64,000 nucleotides of DNA. Source: Elymus sibiricus. Lineage: Eukaryota > Streptophyta > Magnoliopsida > Poales > Poaceae. The stretch spans positions 137,721,148-137,785,147 of the forward strand of contig CM077665.1 in the NCBI GenBank assembly GCA_039707655.1, read 5' to 3'. Below the pieces are notes generated by a model. It had not been told where the DNA came from, did not search any database, and worked only from the letters and a program-made list of their open reading frames with translations. Shown piece by piece: positions 22,811 through 34,284 of the stretch; positions within the stretch are counted from its first letter, which is position 1, and each line of letters starts with the position of its first letter. The position numbers were made by a program, and so were the translations under genes.

Positions 22811-25656
22811 TGTGATGCCCCCAATTTGACCGTACGCTAATCATACACGCAAATGCGTACGACCAAGATTAGGGACTCACTAATCAATATCACAACACAA
22901 CACTAGACACAAATTAAAGGCATACAGCTTCATATTACAAGCCAGCGGCCTCGAGGGCTCGAATACAAAGCTCGACAAGCACGAGTCAGTGGAAGCCAAT
23001 AATATCTGAGTACATACATAAGTTAAACAAGTTTTGCCTTAAGAAGGCTAGCACAAACATAACAACGGATCGAAAGAGGCGAGGCCTCCTGCCTGGGAAC
23101 CTCCTATCCTACTACTGGTCGGGGGCCGCCTCCACATAGTAGTAGGCTCCTGCGGTGGTGTAGTAGTCGTCTCTGGCATACTCTATCTCCTGGGCTCCGT
23201 CGTCTGAATGCGGTAATCGTATCGAGGGGGAAAGAGAATGCAAATCAGCGGTGAGTACTCATCCAAAGTACTCGCAAGACTGACATCAGAACTATACTAA
23301 GTATGCATCATTATCAAGGGAATGGGGGATTATATCTGGACTGACTGCAGAAAGCAAGAATGAGGGGAAGGCCTAGTCCTATCGACGACTAGCATCTTCA
23401 GCATCTTGCAGCACTAGAAGAGAGTAGACTGGTATCTCATATATAGTCATATTATTGTAGCAATTTTATTAAGTAACCACGCCCAGAGATTCTGCCCCGA
23501 CTCCCTGCGAGGAAGCAATCTTGGAGCCAACATTCATTTCAAATTTAAGTCACAATTTTAGTTGTAGTAGATCAAGGTACAACTCCAAGTCGTCCTATTA
23601 CCGTGGACACGACTATTCGAATAGATGAATTCATCCCTGCAGGGGTGCACCGCATTTCCAACATGCTTGATCACCTCCGGCCGGACACAATTTCCTGGGT
23701 CATGCCCGGCCTCGGGACAGCACCACGTTGTCGCCCCACCTAGGCTCAAAAGAGAGGCCAGCCCGCCGGTCTAAATCCTAAGCGCCCAGGGGTCGTGGGC
23801 CCACTTGTCCTTTGTGCTCCTGCACGATGCGAACGCGGCTGAGGTCAGCCCTAGCACACTCTAGTCCAAGAGCTGTACCGTCCAGGCCACTCGGGCGCGC
23901 GTCGCTCCATTGCTGACGTCCGAAGAGCTTCGGCTGATACAACGACGCTGAGTACCCATAACTTCTCCCACGTGAAGGTTTGGTGCGTAAAAGGTCAATC
24001 GACCAACTCAGATCAAATACCCAACCCATTAGCATTTTATTAATGCGGGGCAAGCGCGACCCATGAAGTGCGGTCCCGTCGCCCCGTCTCGAGGATGTGT
24101 GGCAAGGGCATTTTATTATTTTTTAAAGATTTATTAATATTCAGAAATTAAAATAGATTATTTTAATTCAATAATGAATTATGACATCAGCATGATGTCA
24201 TGCTGACATCAGCAGTCAACAGTCTCAGTTGACTGGCCAAACCTGACCAATGGAGCCCACATGTCATACACACAGTTTAATTTAGTTTAATTAATCTTAA
24301 ACAGATTTAATTAGGGGGGGTGGGACCGACCTGTCAACTTCACTTAAGTTAATAGAGTACTTGATTAATCTAATTAAGTTAATTAACTTACTAATTAATT
24401 AATTAATTAATTAATTAATTTTTTTTTCTTAACACATTTTTTAACTCTTTTTAATTAAACAGGGCAGTGGGCCCCGTTATCAGTGGGAGGGGGGTTAAGC
24501 CCCGCTAATGGATCGGGGGCGCCGGCCGGGGCTTGTAGCCAGGGCCACAGCGGCTCCTGGCGAGGCCAGCGCCGGGGGTTCGCCGGCGGCATCGAGCGCG
24601 GCGGCGCATGGGTGTGAGGAGCGGGGCCGGGCGCGGGGCGCGGCGGCGTGGCCAGCCGCAGCGGCTAGCACGCGCGGCGGCGTGGGCAGCGACGGGGCGC
24701 GGGAGCGCGAGCTGGCGATGGTCGCGAGCGGGGGCGCGTGCGCGCAAGGCCAGGGGCGCGGTCGGAGAGCGGTCACGGGCGCGGGCGCATGCGGGGTGAG
24801 CGGCGGGTGCGCGAGCAGGGCCGCGACGGGCGCGGGCAACGCGCGAGCGGGGGCGGCGGCACCGAGGCCGGTCGGCAGCGGCCGACGCGGGGGCGAGGCG
24901 GGCGGCTACGGGGGCTAGCAGGGCGGCGCACGGCGGCAGCGGCCGCTAGCGACGGAGGGAGGGGGGTAGGCCGGCCGGAGGGGAGGGGAAGAGTGGGGGG
25001 GAAGGGAGGAGCCCGTAGGGGCTCACCGGCGCGGGGAAGAGGCAGGGGCAGCGGGCGTGAGGGAGGAGGCGAGGCAGGGCCGGCGAGGTGGCGGGGAGGT
25101 CCGGGGGCGCCGGTGGGGAGGTGCCGGTGGGAGGAGGGGCGCCGGCGTCGGGGGGCCGGTTCCTCCCCGATCCCGATCCAAATCGGGGGGGAGGAGAAGG
25201 AGAGCGAGGTGGGGAGTGGGGCGACGGGAGCGAGTGGGGGTGGGGTGGCTAGGGTTCGGGGGGAGTGGGGGGTTATCCCCAGGGGCGGCCGGTTGGGCCG
25301 GCCGGGGGGGGGGGGATTTGGGCCAGGCCCAGTTGGGCTGGCCCATGTGGGGGGGCTTTTGTTTTTTCTTTTTTTAATATATTTAGCTTTGTTTTTGTTT
25401 TTCCTTTTATTAGTTTTCTATTTTAGTTTTATTTTAATTTAGTGAATTTACCTATGTATTATTTGACACACTCCGAACATTTTAGTTCGTATGTTTGAAA
25501 ACTTTTGCCGTTTGACTTGGTTTTGAATTTCGAATTCGCACGGGATTGAGTCATCGTGAGATTAACAACAGTAATCGTGGTGATGTGACATCATTAGCGT
25601 GGGGTTACTGTAGCTTAATTACAGAGATTACTGTAGCACAAATCCAGGGCGTCACA
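22811..25656 (-). repeat. 5' LTR of the nested chromovirus, internally deleted
   Basis: Aligns to 14158-17967 from TGTGATGCCCCC to GGGCGTCACA. It jumps at about 24107 (GGCAAGGGCATTTTATT), skipping about 1 kb. It also has a short extra segment near 24290-24360. The GC-rich block recurs at 24480-25350, and its long overlapping ORFs on both strands (up to 234 codons) are rejected as composition artefacts. Confidence 0.9.
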
Positions 25657-25661
25657 CTGAG
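25657..25661. repeat. Target-site duplication of the nested chromovirus (right)
   Basis: CTGAG, identical to 14153-14157. Confidence 0.9.
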
Positions 25662-25876
25662 GGAGGGTGCACCAGCCCTTAGTGGGCTGGGCAAACCAGC
25701 CCCACAAGGCCCATGCGGCTAGGAGGTGGGAAAAGGCAAAAGCCCAAAAGGGGGAAGGGTTTCCAAGTGGGGGAGGAATCCTACTAGGAGTAGGATTGGA
25801 GTTGGACTCCCTCTCCTCCCCACTTCGGCCGACTCCTAGGGGGTTCCCTAGGGGCGCCGGCCCCTCCCCTCCCTCC

Positions 25877-25884
25877 TATATATA
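25877..25884 (+). promoter_or_regulatory. TATA box of the Angela-like LTR
   Basis: TATATATA lies in the 3' half of the LTR, followed by an AGAGAGAGAG run and the transcribed leader. This is the usual position of the promoter in this LTR type. Confidence 0.6.
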
Positions 25885-26344
25885 CTAGAGAGAGAGAGGG
25901 CCATAGACACCCAAACCCAAAAGGCCACGGTGGAGCCCTCTCTCCCAATAGATCGTATCCTCTAGTTTTCGGCAGTGCTTAGGCGAAGCCCTGTCGGAAT
26001 AGTTCCACCACCACCGCCGCCGCGCCGTCGCGCTGCCGGAGAACTCATCTACCTCTCCGCTCCCTCTTGCTGGATCAAGAAGGCGGAGATCATCATCGAG
26101 CTATACGTGTGCTGAACGCGGAGGTGCCTTCCGTTCGATACTAGATCGTGATTGGATCGCGGGACGGCTAGCGATTTGGATCGCGAAGACGTTCGACTAC
26201 ATCAACCGCGTTTCTTAACGCTTCCCGCTTAGTGATCTACAAGGGTATGTAGATCCACTCTCCCTCTCGTAGATGCTCATCACCATAGATAGATCTTGCG
26301 TGTGCGTAGGAAATTTTTTGTTTCCCATGCAACATTCCCCTACA

Positions 26345-26358
26345 ATGGCATCATGAGC
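26345..26358 (+). other. Primer-binding site of the Angela-like element (variant)
   Basis: ATGGCATCATGAGC follows the LTR end TTCCCCTACA. It is a variant of the TGGTATCA(T)GAGC sequence used by this group with initiator tRNA-Met. Confidence 0.7.
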
Positions 26359-27209
26359 TAGGTCTATGTGTAGATGAGATCACGAGTAGAACACAATGGA
26401 GTTTCTGGGCGTTGATGCTCGGATTGCTTCCTCCCTTGGTCTTTTCTTGATTCAGCGGTATTGTGGGATGAAGCGGCCCGGACCAACCTTACTCGTACGC
26501 TTACGAGAGACCGGTTCCATCAACTGACATGTAACTTCGTTGCATAAAGATGGCTGGCGGGTGTCTGTCTCTCCTACTTTAGTTGGATCGGATTCGACAA
26601 AGGCGGTCCTTGAGAAGGTTGAATAGCAATTTGTGTATCACCGTTGTGGTTTATGCGTAGGTAAGAATAGTTCTTGCTAGATACCCGTAGCAGCCCCGTA
26701 AAACATGCAACAACAATTAGAGGATGTCTAACTTGTTTTTGCAGGGTATGTTGTGATGTGTATGGCCAATTACATGATGAGATATATGTGATGTATGAGA
26801 TGATCATGTATTGTATAAAATATCACGACTTGCATGTTGATGAGTACGGCAACCGGCAGGAGCCATAGGGTTGTCTTTAATTTATTTTTGCCGTTTTGCT
26901 TTACTTTATCGCTATGAGTTAGCAATAGTCGTAGAAGCAATAGTTGGCGCGACAACCTCATGGCGACACGTTGATGGAGATCAAGATGATGAAGATCATG
27001 GTGTCATGCCGGTGACGTTGGAGATCATGCCGGTGCTTTGGAGATGGAGATCAAAAGCACAAGTTCATGGCCATATCATGTCACTTATGATTTGCATGTG
27101 ATGTTAATCCTTTTATGCATCTTATTTTGCTTAGGACGACGGTAGCATTATAAGGTGATCCCTCACTAAAATTTCAAGATAAAATTGTGTTCTCCCCGAG
27201 TGTGCACCG
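26359..27209 (+). other. Angela-like 5' leader, no gene; internal deletion
   Basis: Non-coding leader of the element. At about 27215-27222 the leader text (GCACCGTTGCGAAAGTTT) runs straight into mid-gag coding sequence (GGTGATCCACCCGC). The gag N-terminal part therefore appears to be deleted. Short ORFs here are not coding. Confidence 0.55.
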
Positions 27210-29450
27210 TTGCGAAAGTTTGGTGATCCACCCGCTCCAGTAGAGTCTCCAAACGTTGCGAACGCCTGGCAGGCACGTTCTGATGATTACTCAATAGTTC
27301 AATGTGCAATGTTGTATGGCTTAGAACTTAGACTTCAAAGACGTTTTGAACGTCATGGAGCATATGATATGTTCCTGGAGTTGAAGTTTATCTTTCAGAA
27401 GAATGCCCGGATCGAGAGGTATGAGACCTTCGATAAGTTCTATGCCTGCAAGATGGAGGAGAACGGGTCTGTCAATGAACACATACTCAGAATGTCTGGG
27501 TATTCCACCCGTCTGGCTGAATTGGGGATGCCCCTTCCGCCAGAGGCGATCACTGACAGAGTTCTTCAATCACTGCCACCTAGCTACAAGAGCTTCGTGT
27601 CGAACTATAACATGCACGGGATGAACAAGTCAGTCGCCGAGCTATTTGCGATGTTGAAAGTCGCTTAGTCTGAGATTCAGAAGGAGCATCAAGTGTTGAT
27701 TGTCAATAAAACCACTAGTTTCAAGAAGAATGGCAAGGGTAAGAAGGGTAACTCCAAAAAGAGTGGCAAAGCAGTTGCCCCTCCCGTGAAGAAACCCAAA
27801 GCTGGACCCAAGCCAGAAACTGAGTGCTTTCATTGCAAGGGAACTGGTCACTAGAAGCGAAACTGCCCCAAGTATCTGGCTGACAAGAAGGCGGCCAACA
27901 CCAAACAAGGTATATATGATATACATGTTATTGATGTGTACCTTACCAACTCTCATTGCAGTGCCTGGGTATTTGATACCGGTGCGGTTGCTCACATTTG
28001 CAACTCAAAACAGGAACTACGGAATAGACAGAGGCTGGCAAAGGACGAAGTGACGATGCGCGTGGGAAAAGGTTCCAAGGTTGATGTGATCACCGTCGGC
28101 ACGCTCACTCTTCGATTACCATCGGGATTAGTGATGAACCTGAATAATTGTTATTTAGTGCCTGCGTTAAGCATGAAAATTATATCTGGATCTTGTTTAT
28201 TGCGAGACGGTTACTCATTTAAATCAGAGAATAATGGTTGTTCTATTTATATGAGTAATATCTTTTATGGTCATGCACCCAATGTGAGGGGTTTATTCTT
28301 ATTGAATCTCGATAGTGATGATACACATGTTCATAACATTGATGCCAAAAGATGTAGAGTTGATAATGATAGCACCACTTTCTTGTGGCACTGCCGTTTA
28401 GGTCATATTGGTGTAAAACGCATGAAGAAGCTCCATGCTGATGGACTTTTGGAGTCACTTGATTTTGAATCACTTGACACATGTGAACCATGCCTCATGG
28501 GCAAGATGACTAAGACCCTGTTCTCTGGAACAATGGAACGGTCAAGTGACTTGTTGGAAATCATACATATTGATGTGTGCGGTCCAATGAGCATTGAGGC
28601 GCGCGGTGGATATCATTATTTTCTCACCTTCACTAATGATTTAAGTAGATATGGGTATATTTACTTAATGAAACATAAGTCTGAAACATTTGAAAAGTTC
28701 AAACAATTTTAGAGTGAAGTTGAGAATCATCGTAACAAGAAGATTAAATTCCTGCGATCTGATCGAGGAGGAGAATATCTGAGTTATGAGTTTGGCAGTC
28801 ACTTAAGACAATGTGGAATTGTTTCACAGTTGACACCGCCTGGAACACCACAGCGTAATGGTGTGTCCGAACGTCGTAATCGAACCTTGTTAGATATGGT
28901 GCGATCTATGATGTCTCTTGCCGATTTGCCACTATCGTTTTGGGGGTATGCATTAGAGACAGCTGCATTCACTTGAAATAGGGCACCATCGAAATCCGTT
29001 GAGACGACGCCATATGAACTATGGTTTGGCAAGAAGCCAATGTTGTCGTTTCTTAAAGTTTGGGGATGTGATGCTTATGTCAAAAAGCTTCAGCCTGAAA
29101 AGCTGGAACCCAAAGCGGAGAAATGCGTCTTCATAGGATACCCAAAAGAGACAGTTGGGTATACCTTCTATCTCAGATCCGAAGGCAAAGTGTTTGTCGC
29201 TAAAAACGGAACATTTCTTGAGAAAGAGTTTCTCTCGAAAGAATTGAGTGGGAGGAAAATAGAACTTTATGAGGTTGTTGAACCTTTACTTCAACCTGAG
29301 AGTAGCGCAACGCAGAAAGATGTTTCTGTAGAGCCTGCATCAGTTGAAGATGAAGTTAATGATGATGATCATGAAGCTTCGGATCAAGTTACTATCAAAC
29401 CTCGTAGGTCGACAAGGACGTGTACTGCTCCTGAGTGGTACGGCAACCCT
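27210..29450 (+). pseudogene. Copia gag-integrase polyprotein, truncated and interrupted
   Basis: One reading frame carries all recognisable domains. The gag C-terminal half is at 27220-27665 (FGDPPAPVESPNVANAWQAR, then LQSLPPSYKSFVSNY). A zinc knuckle near 27825-27870 reads CFHCKGTGH then a stop then KRNC. The protease reads WVFDTGAVAHICN. The GAG-pre-integrase domain has LWHCRLGHIGVKRM. The integrase zinc/core region has DTCEPCLMGKMTK, IHIDVCGPM, LRSDRGGEYLS and GTPQRNGVSERRNRTLLDMV. In-frame stops occur at 27666, 27852 (within the knuckle), 28710 and about 28974. After the TAPEWYGNPV linker the frame leaves Copia sequence at about 29450 and runs on as foreign sequence to 29546. RT and RNase H are absent. 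Confidence 0.9.
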
Positions 29451-29552
29451 GTCAATTTTTGTGGAGTGCATAAAGTTTGTGAAGCCGTGCCTTATAGGGA
29501 TGATAGATTTTGTAAGAAGCATAAACATGATAGAACCAATTTTTAGCTCAAA

Positions 29553-29741
29553 GTGATAGATGAATTTGCTAAAAAATTATGTTCTGTTTTTGCTATTACT
29601 TGTGAACTTTGCAATAAAGTTGGTCATCTTAATTTCCAATGCAAACTTTTTCATGATCAAATTATGGCCAAATATTGTAATGACTTGATCACCCTTGAAT
29701 TTATGATGAGCTTTCTCTATTTTTGGGGAGTGAATAATTGA
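29553..29741 (+). CDS. Zinc-knuckle ORF of the non-autonomous gypsy element
   Basis: A 62-codon frame with CELCNKVGHLNFQC, a perfect CX2CX4HX4C zinc knuckle as in retroviral-type nucleocapsid. It lies between the Angela fusion and the acidic ORF; its stop codon TGA overlaps the start of the next frame by 4 bases (29738-29741). It is probably the remaining end of a gag-like reading frame whose earlier part is in the preceding sequence (29456-29546: HKVCEAVPY, CKKHKHDR), separated by a stop. Confidence 0.5.
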   Translation: MIDEFAKKLCSVFAITCELCNKVGHLNFQCKLFHDQIMAKYCNDLITLEFMMSFLYFWGVNN

Positions 29742-30796
29742 CACATAAAAATAGTTGGTTTGAAGTATTCATTCTCACGGACGACATTGAAACTAATCTA
29801 AAAAATATCTATATGTTTTGCATGGTAAATTGCAGAGAGAATGCTTATATTGCCAACTATAGAAAGATGGGAAAACCAATAGAATATAAAAGGAATACTA
29901 ATGAAAGGGTAAATATTTCCACTTTCCCTCCTATTGTCTCTCATGATGAAATAGGTGACGAGGAGGAGCTCCCTATTCAACCAATCACATCAATAAGAAG
30001 ATCGAAAAAATTAATTAAACCCACACATGAGGTGGTGAAGAAGAAGAAAAGAAGAAAGAGTAGAGGTAAAAAGGTACCTCTCCCAAATGATGTTGCTCCC
30101 ATTATTGTTGTGCCTCACGAGGATGAATCAAAAATAATTATGGGAGATGATACACTTGATGATGATTTTGTTATACCTATTGCTTGTTGTGATGACTATG
30201 ATTGGGAAGATAATGATACTTCTTATAATCTTGAAAATCTTTTTGGCACCAACTTGGTAAATTATGATGATAATAATTGTTATACTATTGGTACTAGTCA
30301 TACTAATAATGATGAGAGTGATTATGCTTATGATATGCCAAGCCACAAGCTTGGGGATGCTATGTTTAATGAGAATGACATGTTTGAGAATTTATTTGCT
30401 GCAATTAATGTTAGTCCCAAGCTTTGGGATGCTATGCTTAATGAAGATGATCTTTTTAGTTCCCCTACTTTGAATGATAAAATTTGTTATGATGATTGCA
30501 TGCCTCCTATTTATGATGATTGCGATATTTATGAAAGTGGGTTTGGAAGAGTGTCAACTTTAGATAATTATTATCCCACTATTTTGGAGGGTGTTGAATT
30601 TTATTATAATGATAAAAGTGGATTTGGAGAGGTCATTACTTTATTTAGTGATGATTCCACTATTTCGGAAGAGGTTTCACTTGACTATGATGAGAACAAA
30701 CTTGCTACTTATGATGATTATTGTGATGATACTTATGTTATAAAAAGTAGTGATAATTATTGTCATAATTTTGAATATCCCTTTACTGAACATTAA
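29738..30796 (+). CDS. Acidic, Asp-rich ORF of the non-autonomous gypsy element
   Basis: 352 codons without a stop. Residues 1-60 are a globular-looking start. About 85-120 is a strongly basic stretch (RRSKKLIK, VVKKKKRRKSRGKK). The rest is dominated by Asp, Asn and Tyr, with repeated blocks KLGDAMFNENDMF and KLWDAMLNEDDLF and several MPPIYDD/SGFG.V.TL motifs. It has no RT, protease or integrase signature. The function is unknown; a gag-like or structural role is only a guess. The DNA encoding KLGDAM contains the AAGCTTGGGGATGC sequence that also forms the element's polypurine tract. Confidence 0.55.
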   Translation: MTHKNSWFEVFILTDDIETNLKNIYMFCMVNCRENAYIANYRKMGKPIEYKRNTNERVNISTFPPIVSHDEIGDEEELPIQPITSIRRSKKLIKPTHEVVKKKKRRKSRGKKVPLPNDVAPIIVVPHEDESKIIMGDDTLDDDFVIPIACCDDYDWEDNDTSYNLENLFGTNLVNYDDNNCYTIGTSHTNNDESDYAYDMPSHKLGDAMFNENDMFENLFAAINVSPKLWDAMLNEDDLFSSPTLNDKICYDDCMPPIYDDCDIYESGFGRVSTLDNYYPTILEGVEFYYNDKSGFGEVITLFSDDSTISEEVSLDYDENKLATYDDYCDDTYVIKSSDNYCHNFEYPFTEH

Positions 30797-30853
30797 TCTT
30801 TTAATGTGTAAACAATTTATAGTATTCGAGTTTCATTTGATGCTCCCACTATT

Positions 30854-31207
30854 ATGAATGAGAAGAAATTTGCTTATGAGGAGAGTAATGAAAATTATAT
30901 GCTTGTGCATCATGAAAAGAATGATTTATGTGATAGTTATATTGTGAAATTCCTTCATGATGCTACTGAAAATTATTATGAGGGAGGAACATATGCTTGT
31001 AGGAATTGCAATAATATCAAGTTTCCTCTCTATGTGTTCAAAGTTTTGAAGTTATGCTTGTTTTGCCTTCCTATGCTAGTTGATTCTTGTTTCCATAAAT
31101 TGTTTGAGCACAAAATCCTTATGCATAGGAAGTGGGTTAGACTTAAATGTGCTTGTCATGAGATTCGTGATGCTCTCTTGCATATTTCAAATACTATTCC
31201 TATGTGA
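30854..31207 (+). CDS. Short ORF downstream of the acidic ORF, function unknown
   Basis: 117 codons with a Cys-rich central part (YACRNCNN, KLCLFCLPM) and KLFEHKILMHRKWVRLKC. It is separated from the acidic ORF by a TAA and about 60 bp, and is likely the 3' exon or continuation of the same ancestral frame. It ends just before the GCGCTTGTTGGGAG segment. Confidence 0.4.
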   Translation: MNEKKFAYEESNENYMLVHHEKNDLCDSYIVKFLHDATENYYEGGTYACRNCNNIKFPLYVFKVLKLCLFCLPMLVDSCFHKLFEHKILMHRKWVRLKCACHEIRDALLHISNTIPM

Positions 31208-31399
31208 GCATCATTGAAATCATCATGCCTAGCTAAAAGGCTTTAAAGAAAAGCGCTTGTTGGGAGACAACCCAACACTTATACTTTCTGTTTTGATGTG
31301 TTCACATGATTAAGCTACTGTATTAATCATGTTTTGTTCCTTTTATTTCAATAAAGTGCCAAGTAAAGCCTTTGGGATGACTCACAAGATGAGTGGAAT

Positions 31400-32790
31400 T
31401 AATGCTGAACCAAAACAGAAACTTTTGACTCCAGTAAAGGAATTTTCATTTTTTACTGGAGCGTGATAATGATCTGAAATTTTTACACAGTGTTTATATA
31501 CAAATTCTTCAGGTTTTTATAATTTTTCAAAAATTTTAAAGACAGGGAAGTATGGCTATACTACAGATCTTCACAGACTGTTCTATTTTTGACAGATTCT
31601 GTTTTGCATGCATAGTTTGCTTGTTTTAGTGTTCCCATAGCTTATATTTAATGATATAAATTATGGGAATGGTAGAATACTTTAGGTATTATGTGAGAAA
31701 AATTATGAATCTTGTCTTGACAGTACCTAAGTGAATGATCTTTATTTATTATACTAACCCATCTCACGAAGTTCCGTTAAGTTTTGTGTGATTGAAGTTT
31801 TCATGTTTTGGGTGAGACACCGGTATGAGGAGAATAAGGAGTGACAAGAACCTAAGATTGGAGATGCCCAAGGCACCCCCAAGGTAATATCCAAGGAATA
31901 CTCAAGCGCCTAATCTTGGGGATGCCCCGGAAGGCATCCCCTCTTTCGTCTTCAACATTATCGGTATATCTTACTTAGAGCTATATTTTTATTCGTCACA
32001 TAATATGAGTTTTGCTTGGAGCATCATTATATTTTTTTATTTTATGTTAGATGTTATTTATAATCTTGTTTTTCAATAAAAATTTCCAAGAATTGTCAAA
32101 GGATGCTTGCATTGCATGTTTTGATGTGTGCTGTGTAAAAACAGAAACTTTTGCTGTAGTGTTTGAATTTCCATATTTTACTGGAACGTGGAAAGTTTCT
32201 GAAATTTTTACACAGTATTTTCATATAAATTATTTATCATTTCCTAAATTTTCATAATTTTTCGAGTTACATAAATACACTGTTTTCATAAATTACTATA
32301 GACTGTTCTGTTTGGACAGATTGCTGTCATACTTTTGTTATCTACTTAACCTATAGTTTCCATAGCCTATATTGGTATATATAAATTGTGTAAATGATTG
32401 TAAACAGTAGTTGATGTTTTAAAATTATTGTGCAACTTATCTTGGCAGTACATGAAGTGTTGATTTATTCTTATGTGTACAAACCTATCTCACGAGTTCT
32501 TTTCGAGTTTTGTGTGGATGAAGTTTTTGAGAATAGGTGAAACCATGATATGAGAGGATTGAACGAGATACAAAAGCTCAATCTTGGGGATGGCCAAGGC
32601 ACCCCAAGTAAATATTTCAAGAAGTCTCAAGCATCTAAGCTTGGGGATGCTACGCATCCCACCTCTCTTCATCAAACAAATATCGGTTAGCCTATGTTGA
32701 GCCTAAATTTTTATTTGTCCACATGATATGTGCTATTCTTGGAATGAATTTTTATTTAGTTTGCTGTTTGAATAAAATACTCAGATCTGA
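31400..32790 (+). repeat. Two tandem copies, about 725 bp, with conserved hairpins
   Basis: TTTTTACTGGAGCGTG ... TCTGAAATTTTTACACAGT at 31450-31491 recurs as ATTTTACTGGAACGTG ... TCTGAAATTTTTACACAGT at 32172-32216 (offset 725). Each copy ends with a GC-rich hairpin: GGGGATGCC / GGCATCCCC around 31916-31940, and GGGATGC-TAC-GCATCCC around 32643-32660. Copy identity is moderate, so the duplication is not recent. No coding is seen. Confidence 0.75.
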
Positions 32791-34284
32791 AAATCTTTAT
32801 TGAGAGAGAGTCCTCACATAGCTACTTAATTGTTTGACTACTCATTGATGTTCACTTATATCTTTTGAAGAGTAGATTGATGTTTACTCTTGAGCTTCAC
32901 TTATATCCTATGAGTAAATTCTGAATCAATGAAATGTCATAAATATGAAATTATAAATGTGCTTTATGCTTAGTAGTAGCTTCACATCTGGTTTAGAAAG
33001 TAAAATCTATTGAAGTTTGACAATCACAATATTGGTCATACAAGCAATTCGTGAATGATTAGTATAAGGAAGAACTTTCACTTACAAATTTATTATCTTG
33101 GACATCTTCTATGATTGTGAATACCCATTAATTATTTTCAAACTTGAGCAAATTAGTTGAAGTTGGACAAGGAAGACAACGTAATGAGTTATGGTTGTGT
33201 ATATTTGCATAGAAGTTATATTTTTATGGATCCTCCAACATGTGGTGCTTGTTTAGAACCTTTTGCTAGCCAACACTTCGTACTAAGTAGAGATACTACT
33301 TGTGCATCCAAATCCTTGAGCCAAGTTTCTTCCATAAGAGTCCACCATACCTACCTATATATGCTTTGTGTTCCTGGACCGCTCATGGAGGGACGGGGGG
33401 TGGTCAGTATCTTCCATGTTAAGCGGGTTATTCTCATGATGAGTGTTTATTCACTCGTCCTTGCACGATAGGGGCGGTAATAGGGATTCCCAGTCCCGAA
33501 ATAAAAAAAATGCAAATAATTAAACAAAACTTCCCCAGGAATGTTGTTGGTATGGACGGTACCCGTGGATTCGGCTAGCCGTGGAGTGTGTTTGTTAGTG
33601 AAGGGGGAGTAAACCTTTACTTTTGCCGCTTGGGAACCGCCGCTAATGTGTTTAATATGGAAGATATTGATAACTCTTGGTCGTAACGTTGACAGGAAGG
33701 GTGCACCTCCCAAAATTATATTTATCTCTGATTTAAGCTTTGAGCTCTGGCACCTCTGCAAATCCCTGCTCCCCTCTGCGAAGGGCCTATCTTTTACCTT
33801 TTAGTATTTACTTTTATGCAAGAGTCAATAGTATGCATTCTCATTTCAACCTCGATTATTCTCTAGTTGGCAAGCATCATGTGGTGCGGAAAGATCTAGG
33901 CACATATGGCCAGTCAAATATATTTGATCATGACTTATTATTGTTGACAATTATCTCTATGATAAATGAGTTGGGAGGCGAAACATTAAGCCCCTATCTT
34001 TCTCTGTGTTCGATGGATGCCATTTGTTCTAAAAATATGCTTTGAGTACTAGCAATCATAGAAGACTATATGATGATTGAGTATGTGGAGCTCTTACTTA
34101 GACTTTGTTGAGAATAAGTTAAATTGCAATTGTTTGGTGACTAAGAACATAGGTTGTTAAGTTTCAAGAGAATTCATTGTTTGAACCATATCATGTGAAT
34201 TGGTTGCTACTCTATCATGATGATTTTTATGAGAAAAAGTTGTTGGTTATGATGCTAGAAAATTCACTGAAATTATCAATGATC
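32791..34284 (+). other. 3' internal region of the gypsy element, no gene seen
   Basis: AT-rich sequence with isolated frames of 70-104 codons that show no domain or composition typical of protein. It belongs to the non-autonomous gypsy element up to the nested insertion. Confidence 0.5.

Larger units (their letters stand above)
14158..25656 (-). mobile_element. Gypsy chromovirus (Tekay/Del-like), nested in the Angela LTR
   Basis: 11,499 bp, flanked by CTGAG. The LTRs are 14158-17967 (3810 bp, the 3' LTR in element orientation) and 22811-25656 (2846 bp, the 5' LTR). Primer-binding site, pol reading frame and polypurine tract all lie on the minus strand. Very long LTRs and a chromodomain-like end of integrase place it with Tekay/Del-type chromoviruses. 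No gag or protease is visible, so it depended on other copies for these functions. Confidence 0.9.
13069..29450 (+). mobile_element. Angela-like Copia retrotransposon, 3' truncated and split by a nested gypsy element
   Basis: 5' LTR is 13069-14157 plus 25662-26344 (about 1.77 kb once the insertion is ignored). It starts TGTTGGAAATATG and ends TTCCCCTACA. A primer-binding site, a leader, and gag-integrase coding sequence follow up to about 29450. There the element stops within the post-integrase linker and is fused to a gypsy interior. Reverse transcriptase, RNase H and the 3' LTR are missing, so no target-site duplication can be checked. The 5 bases before the LTR are TCTAT. The internal order (gag, integrase) is as in Copia. 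Confidence 0.85.

Noticed and set aside
24495..25442. ORFs up to 234 codons in the other LTR copy
   Set aside because: Same LTR block as 16778-17659; the frames differ in length between the two copies, as expected for non-coding DNA.
33157..34045. ORFs of about 100 codons in the gypsy interior
   Set aside because: No domain, no coding-like composition, and both strands are similarly open.
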